A stretch of DNA of 24,830 bases from WLJO01 sp032117595 (GTDB taxonomy: Bacteria > Actinomycetota > Acidimicrobiia > Acidimicrobiales > Ilumatobacteraceae), in contig JAULYZ010000143.1 in assembly GCA_032117595.1 (NCBI GenBank), positions 1 to 24,830 on the forward strand. Reading direction: 5' to 3'. The translations under genes were made by a program, and so were the position numbers. Shown piece by piece: positions 20,651 through 24,830 of this stretch. Positions within the stretch are counted from its first letter, which is position 1. Each line of letters begins with the position of its first letter. The notes beneath the pieces are model-generated. The model saw only the letters and a list, made by a program, of their open reading frames with translations, made no database searches and was not told the DNA's origin.

Positions 20651-21751
20651 GGTGGCGCAGACGGCGGCGAGCGACGCGATGGCCGTGGTGCGCCGCGGCT
20701 CGCGGATCTCGTGCTGGTCGAGACCGTTCGTGCAGTAGCCGAACGACAGCCCCGAGACCGGATCGCCCCATGCGATCTGTCCCTTGGCGCCGTTGTGGCC
20801 GACCGTGCCGCGGTGCACGGTGCGCCCGAACCCCCGGAAGTTGTCCTTGCCGTCGGCCGCTGCCTGCACGAGACCGAGGGTGCGGTTGGCCGATACGCCG
20901 GTGAGTGGATCGGGGAAGGTGTTGCGGACGCGCGTGCGGGCATCGGTGAGGACATCGGGCCGCCACATCTCGCCGGGGTTGGTGAGCACCGCCTGGTAGT
21001 ACATCGCAAGGTCGCAGGCACGCATCACGCCGCCGCCGCCGGGCACCCCGACCGCCTGTGCGTCGGGTGAACCGAGTGCGGTAAGGGCCTCGGTGGTCAC
21101 CTCCGTGGCCGGGAGTTCGCTGATGCCGAACACCGCCTTGATCTCCTCGGCCGTGGCGGGCTCGCCCACAACATGGAGCGGTGCCGCAAGGTGGGGGAGC
21201 GCCCCGAGCACCTTCGGGAGCCCTGCCGGTGTGGTCACGCGTTGGTCCACGACGGTGCGGAAGTCGGTGCCTGTCGCCACCTCGATGAGTTCGGCGAGTA
21301 CCCAGTGCGCCGAGGTGGGGTGGTACTCGAATCGGGTGCCGGGCTCCCAGCTGGTTCGCCACTTGGCAAAGGCTTCGCGTCGGCCCTCCGACGTCGATCC
21401 CGCCAGCGGTCGTAGCGGGGCGGACGGGAACCCCGAGGTGTGGAGCATCACCTGCTCGATGGTGATCGACTCCTTGCCGTTGGTGGCGAACTCGGGGATG
21501 AGCTCCGACACGCGCCGCGACACGTCGATGAGGCCGTCGCCGATGAGTGCCCACATGGCTCCAGCGACGAACGGCTTGGTGGCCGAGTACACGAGGTACC
21601 GCGACTCATTGGTCTCCGAGCCGTAGGTCTCGAAGGCAACGAGTTCACCGCGGTAGGCGAGAGCGAACTGGCACGAGGGCAGGAGGCCCTCGTCGACCTC
21701 CTTGCGAACCCGTGCGCGGAGTGCGGAGATGGCGGCCTGATCGAGTCCCAT
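20645..21751 (-). CDS. Serine hydrolase of the beta-lactamase / EstB fold
   Basis: This 368-aa beta-lactamase-family protein (class C / penicillin-binding-protein-like esterase) has S56-A-T-K59 as the SxxK motif, the YxN-equivalent Tyr143 (EYHPTSA) and GHNG as the third motif. HTSGFP and PGGGGVMRACDLAMYYQAVL are also typical. No signal peptide is visible, so a cytoplasmic esterase or amidase (EstB-like) is more likely than a secreted beta-lactamase; the substrate is unknown. ATG 21751 has a TAAGGT -10 at 6 nt (leaderless). It is divergent from the ATP-grasp gene and convergent with the acyl-CoA dehydrogenase. Confidence 0.9.
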   Translation of the reverse strand: MGLDQAAISALRARVRKEVDEGLLPSCQFALAYRGELVAFETYGSETNESRYLVYSATKPFVAGAMWALIGDGLIDVSRRVSELIPEFATNGKESITIEQVMLHTSGFPSAPLRPLAGSTSEGRREAFAKWRTSWEPGTRFEYHPTSAHWVLAELIEVATGTDFRTVVDQRVTTPAGLPKVLGALPHLAAPLHVVGEPATAEEIKAVFGISELPATEVTTEALTALGSPDAQAVGVPGGGGVMRACDLAMYYQAVLTNPGEMWRPDVLTDARTRVRNTFPDPLTGVSANRTLGLVQAAADGKDNFRGFGRTVHRGTVGHNGAKGQIAWGDPVSGLSFGYCTNGLDQHEIREPRRTTAIASLAAVCATD

Positions 21752-21757
21752 GATGCG

Positions 21758-21763
21758 ACCTTA
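21758..21763 (-). promoter_or_regulatory. -10 element TAAGGT, leaderless start of the beta-lactamase-fold gene
   Basis: On the minus strand TAAGGT is followed by 6 nt (CGCATC) and ATG 21751. Confidence 0.5.
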
Positions 21764-21780
21764 CGCAAAAGCCCTCCGGT

Positions 21781-23274
21781 GTGCCGTTGCCCCGGGGCGC
21801 TGGCAAGATTCCTGCCATCGCTCACGAGCCCGATCCCCCGATCACGTCCCCGACTGGCGCCTGGGACGAGTTACTGACGCCGAGCGGCGACGCGCGACCG
21901 CACGCGGAGCCGCTGGTGGGCTATCTCCGCGAGCTCGGGCTTGCGGAACTGAGGGCGCGCCAGGAACTCGCCAGTGTCGACATCCTCGCCATGGGCATCA
22001 CCTTCACCGTCTATGCCGATGGGCAGAACATCGACCGGGCGTGGCCCTTCGATGTCGTGCCCCGGCTGATCGACGCCGCGGAGTGGCGGGTGGTCGAGGC
22101 CGGACTCGAGCAACGGATCCGCGCGCTCAATGCATTCATCGACGATGTCTACAACGACCAGCGGGTCATCGCCGATGGCGTGTTCCCGGCAGAACTCCTC
22201 GAGCGCTCGGTGAACTACCGGCCAGAGTGCCGCGGGGTGCGCCCCAAGTTCGGTGTGTGGGCGCACATCTGCGGGAGCGATCTTGTGCGCGCATCGGACG
22301 GTCGCTTCTACGTGCTCGAGGACAACCTCAGGGTTCCTTCGGGTGTCAGCTATGTGCTCGAGAACCGGGCAGTGTCGAAGCGTGCCTTCGCCGACTTGTT
22401 CGAGCGCTACAGCATCGAACCCGTTGATGCTTACACCGATGAGCTGCAGCGACTGCTGCTGTCGCTGGCGCCGTCCGGTGCTGGCGACCAACCGACCGTG
22501 GTGGTGCTCACGCCCGGCATCTACAACTCGGCCTATTTCGAGCATGCGTTCCTCGCCCAGCGGATGGGTGTTCAGCTCGTCGAGGGGTCAGACCTCGTGG
22601 TGGGCAGCGACAACATCGTGCGGATGCGGACCATTGCGGGCCTGCAGCGAGTCGACGTGATCTACCGGCGGATCGACGACCTGTTCCTCGACCCCGAGGC
22701 GTTCCGCCCGGACTCGGTGCTGGGTGTCCCGGGTCTCATGCGGGCGTGGTGTGCGGGAAATGTGGCGATCGCCAACGCCCCGGGCGCAGGTGTGGCCGAC
22801 GACAAAGTCGTCTACGCCTGGGTTCCGGACTTCATCCGCTACTACCTCGGCGAGGAACCGCTGCTCCCGAATGTCCCGACCTACCGGTGCCTGTACGACG
22901 ACGAGCGGCAGTTCGTGGTCGACCACATCGCGGAGCTCGTCGTGAAGCCGGCGAACGAGAGCGGCGGCTACGGCCTGCTCATCGGTGACCGTGCCAGCCC
23001 CGAGGAGCGACAGCGCGCGGTGGCCCAGATCGAGGCCGACCCGCGCAACTGGATCGCGCAGCCGATCCTGCAGCTGTCCACCGTCCCCACACTGTGCGAG
23101 GGGGTGCTCGAGCCGCGGCACGTGGACCTCCGTCCGTTCATCCTCTCGGGCGAGGGTGAGTACGTCACCGCAGGCGGCCTGACCCGGGTGGCGCTCCGGC
23201 GCGGGTCGCTGGTGGTCAACTCGTCGCAGGGCGGCGGGAGCAAGGACACCTGGATCGTGTCGGTGAACGACTGA
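21781..23274 (+). CDS. Circularly permuted type 2 ATP-grasp protein (DUF404/DUF407)
   Basis: The protein is 497 aa from GTG 21781, or 485 aa if it starts at the ATC codon 21817. Family segments appear in order: AWDELLTPSGDARPHAEPLV, ASVDILAMGITFTVY, PFDVVPRLIDAAEW, HICGSDLVRASDGRFYVLEDN, RVPSGVSYVLENR, DVIYRRIDDLFLDPEAF, VKPANESGGYGLLIG and QPILQLSTVP. These are the permuted ATP-grasp domains. The family is thought to form amide bonds, typically with an alpha-E protein and a transglutaminase or proteasome-like peptidase. The start is uncertain: none of the candidate starts has a Shine-Dalgarno, and CAAGAT lies 7 nt before an in-frame ATC. The alpha-E gene follows after 1 nt. Confidence 0.92.
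   Translation: MPLPRGAGKIPAIAHEPDPPITSPTGAWDELLTPSGDARPHAEPLVGYLRELGLAELRARQELASVDILAMGITFTVYADGQNIDRAWPFDVVPRLIDAAEWRVVEAGLEQRIRALNAFIDDVYNDQRVIADGVFPAELLERSVNYRPECRGVRPKFGVWAHICGSDLVRASDGRFYVLEDNLRVPSGVSYVLENRAVSKRAFADLFERYSIEPVDAYTDELQRLLLSLAPSGAGDQPTVVVLTPGIYNSAYFEHAFLAQRMGVQLVEGSDLVVGSDNIVRMRTIAGLQRVDVIYRRIDDLFLDPEAFRPDSVLGVPGLMRAWCAGNVAIANAPGAGVADDKVVYAWVPDFIRYYLGEEPLLPNVPTYRCLYDDERQFVVDHIAELVVKPANESGGYGLLIGDRASPEERQRAVAQIEADPRNWIAQPILQLSTVPTLCEGVLEPRHVDLRPFILSGEGEYVTAGGLTRVALRRGSLVVNSSQGGGSKDTWIVSVND
21804..21809 (+). promoter_or_regulatory. Possible -10 element CAAGAT inside the annotated 5' end of the ATP-grasp gene
   Basis: CAAGAT is followed by 7 nt (TCCTGCC) and the in-frame codon ATC 21817. 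The spacing equals that of the other leaderless sites, and the hexamer resembles CAAGGT before 10698. If real, the gene starts at ATC rather than GTG 21781. Confidence 0.3.
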
Positions 23275-23275
23275 A

Positions 23276-24217
23276 ATGTTGCTCTCCCGCGTCGCAGATG
23301 CCCTGTACTGGGCGGGGCGGTACATCGAGCGCGCCGACGACACGGCCCGACTCGTCTGGGGCTTCACCGAGGGCATCGTCGACATGCCGGTCTCTGTCGT
23401 GTCGTCGTGGGAGCCCCTGCTGGCCACCACCGGCACACAGGATCCGTTCCGGGCCAAGTACGGCTCCGACGTGAGCGAACGGAGCATCGTGTCGTTCCTC
23501 CTCGCCGACGCAGAGAATCCGGGTTGCGTGCTCCAGAGCATCGTGCATGCCCGGGAGAACCTCCGGTCGTGCCGCGACGTGATCCCCCAGTTCGCCTGGA
23601 CCGTGTTGAACGACCTCTCGATGTACGCCACGGCGAATCAGGCGGACGGAATTGCCCGACAGGGCCGTGCACGGTTCGTCGAGCGCATCCGACGTGACGT
23701 CGAGCGGGTACACGGCATCGTGAACACCACGATGATCCGCGATGCGGCGTACAACTTCTGGATGCTCGGGCAGTGGCTCGAGCGCGCAGACATGACGACC
23801 CGGGTGCTCGGGGTGCAGGCAGCCGAACTCGTTGACGCAGCACATGCGGCGTCACGCGCGTCGATCGTTGCCGAGCACGTCGAGGTGCAGTGGATGACTG
23901 TCCTTCGTTCGGTCTCCGGCCGCCAGATGTACCAGCGCGCCACCCGGGAGCCGATCAACGGGCTTGCCGTGCTCGACTTCCTGCTGCACAGCAAGGCGTT
24001 CCCGCGATCGGTGCAGTTCTGTGTGGACGCGATGGAGGAACACCTCGATTGGCTCCCCCGTTCGAGCGAGGTGCGTCCGGTGCTCGGCGCCGTACGGACC
24101 GAGTTGTCCCGGCCGGTGGTCGACGTGAGTGATGGCACTGCACTCGACGCATCGATGGACCGGATCCAAGTGGCACTTGCACAGTTGGGCCGCCAGATCA
24201 TCACTACCTACTGCTGA
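23276..24217 (+). CDS. Alpha-E domain protein (DUF403)
   Basis: This 313-aa all-helical protein has the family start MLLSRVADALYWAGRYIERADDTARLV. Conserved VLQSIVHARENLRSCRDVIP, YNFWMLGQWLERADMTTRVL and AVLDFLLHSKAFPRSVQFC segments follow. Alpha-E proteins occur as separate partners, or as C-terminal domains, of the circularly permuted ATP-grasp proteins; they may form part of a peptide-ligating system, but the function is not established. The gene follows the ATP-grasp gene with a 1-nt gap (TGAAATG), so translation is coupled. Confidence 0.95.
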   Translation: MLLSRVADALYWAGRYIERADDTARLVWGFTEGIVDMPVSVVSSWEPLLATTGTQDPFRAKYGSDVSERSIVSFLLADAENPGCVLQSIVHARENLRSCRDVIPQFAWTVLNDLSMYATANQADGIARQGRARFVERIRRDVERVHGIVNTTMIRDAAYNFWMLGQWLERADMTTRVLGVQAAELVDAAHAASRASIVAEHVEVQWMTVLRSVSGRQMYQRATREPINGLAVLDFLLHSKAFPRSVQFCVDAMEEHLDWLPRSSEVRPVLGAVRTELSRPVVDVSDGTALDASMDRIQVALAQLGRQIITTYC

Positions 24218-24230
24218 CTCCCCAACCGCC

Positions 24231-24236
24231 TAGCGT
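24231..24236 (+). promoter_or_regulatory. Possible -10 element TAGCGT before the second ATP-grasp gene
   Basis: TAGCGT lies 14 nt before ATG 24251, giving a predicted leader of about 7 nt. Read-through from the alpha-E gene is an alternative. Confidence 0.35.
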
Positions 24237-24250
24237 CTGCGACGATTCTC

Positions 24251-24830
24251 ATGACGACCACACCCGACTGGTACGACACCCGAACTCCCGACCGGGTCTT
24301 CGACGAGACGATCGACGAACGCGGCGAGGTGCGGCCTGTGTGGGAGGCCATGACCCGCATTGTCTCGGGACTGGGCGCAGCAGAACTCCTGCGGCGCCGT
24401 GATCGATGCGACCAACTGCTCGCCGCCCATGGTGCGACCCACCTGCCGCACCGGGAACTGCTCGACAGCACAGCGGGGGCACCCGGCGCATCGGGGTGGC
24501 ATCTCGATCCGCTGCCGTTCGTCATCGGTGCCGACGACTGGGCGCAGCTCGAACGGCTGGTCACCGAGCGTGCGCTCATGCTTGCTGCCCTCGCCGCCGA
24601 CCTCTCGGGCCCCAGAAACACCGTTCATTCCGGAGTGCTGCCCGCTGCGGCGCTGTACGCCGAGCCGTCGTTCCTGCCGACTGCACCGGCCGGCGAGGCC
24701 GGTCCGATCGTGTGGTACGGCGTGGACGTCGTGCGCACAGCGGATGGGCGCTGGCGAGTGCTCCGCGACGGGACGGACGCAGTGCGGGGTGTGGGCGAGT
24801 CGCTGATGCACCGGTCGATCCTCATGCGGG
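24251..24830 (+). CDS. Second circularly permuted ATP-grasp protein, 3' end beyond the window
   Basis: From ATG 24251, 193 codons are visible without a stop. Recognisable segments are GEVRPVWEAMTRIVSGLGAAEL, PLPFVIGADDWAQLERLVTERALMLAAL and WYGVDVVRTADGRWRVLRDGTD, which align with the N-terminal part of large permuted ATP-grasp proteins (in the PLLLS-x-x-EW, QRARLLNALL and YAADLARSPDGRWWVL positions). In many genomes this larger variant has a fused C-terminal alpha-E domain and follows a stand-alone ATP-grasp/alpha-E pair, as here. Length, catalytic residues and the presence of the alpha-E domain cannot be seen in this window. Confidence 0.88.
   Translation, partial: MTTTPDWYDTRTPDRVFDETIDERGEVRPVWEAMTRIVSGLGAAELLRRRDRCDQLLAAHGATHLPHRELLDSTAGAPGASGWHLDPLPFVIGADDWAQLERLVTERALMLAALAADLSGPRNTVHSGVLPAAALYAEPSFLPTAPAGEAGPIVWYGVDVVRTADGRWRVLRDGTDAVRGVGESLMHRSILMR

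Overview
The window is a dense, high-GC chromosomal segment with 29 recognisable protein genes, almost no spare DNA and no tRNA, rRNA, CRISPR, phage or IS element that I can see. It looks actinobacterial and probably belongs to the Acidimicrobiia (Ilumatobacter-like). That placement is inference. It rests on strongly GC-biased third codon positions, CIRCE-controlled groES-groEL, a coenzyme-F420-type FrhB protein, many acyl-CoA enzymes, and a TANNNT -10 element placed 6-8 nt before the start codon of more than a dozen genes (leaderless transcription).

Region 1 (1-3269, minus strand) is an acyl-CoA degradation operon: a thiolase-like protein overlapping a DUF35 zinc-ribbon partner, then two crotonase-fold proteins, the last cut by the window edge. 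The thiolase/DUF35 pair resembles the Ltp2/ChsH2-type retro-aldolase pairs of steroid side-chain degradation. Region 2 (3383-5548, plus) has a SnoaL-like protein, a tRNA-dihydrouridine synthase and a Maf nucleotide pyrophosphatase. Region 3 (5545-7665) is groES-groEL with two CIRCE operators in front and two hairpins behind. Region 4 (7758-11666) holds a small membrane protein, a 55-aa orphan, a CoA-type Nudix hydrolase, a group II PLP decarboxylase and an epoxide-hydrolase-like protein. The last two are divergent around a 17-bp tandem repeat. Region 5 (11668-13969) holds a small exported membrane protein, guaA and a small lipoprotein.

Region 6 (13992-19332, minus strand) is the most interesting part. 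It is a nitrogen locus ordered, in the direction of transcription: a stand-alone winged-helix regulator of 94 aa, amt, glnK, amt, glnK, then an FrhB-type iron-sulfur flavoprotein. The regulator promoter and both amt promoters carry arrays of 5-bp boxes at an exact 11-bp period. Every array ends exactly 10 nt upstream of a TANNNT -10 element. The layout matches binding sites of OmpR/PhoB/GlnR-family proteins and resembles the GlnR box pattern gTnAC-N6-GnAAC. It suggests an autoregulated, receiver-less nitrogen regulator controlling two ammonium-transport units separated by a strong terminator.

Region 7 (19378-21751) has an acyl-CoA dehydrogenase and a convergent beta-lactamase-fold hydrolase sharing a palindromic terminator. 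Region 8 (21781 to the end) starts a circularly permuted ATP-grasp / alpha-E cluster: a stand-alone ATP-grasp protein, a stand-alone alpha-E protein and the beginning of a second, probably larger ATP-grasp protein. The first of these may start from an ATC codon.

No gene-free stretch exceeds 300 bases. The longest gaps (16863-17089, 18824-18986 and 7592-7757) are filled by the promoters, operator arrays and terminators listed below.
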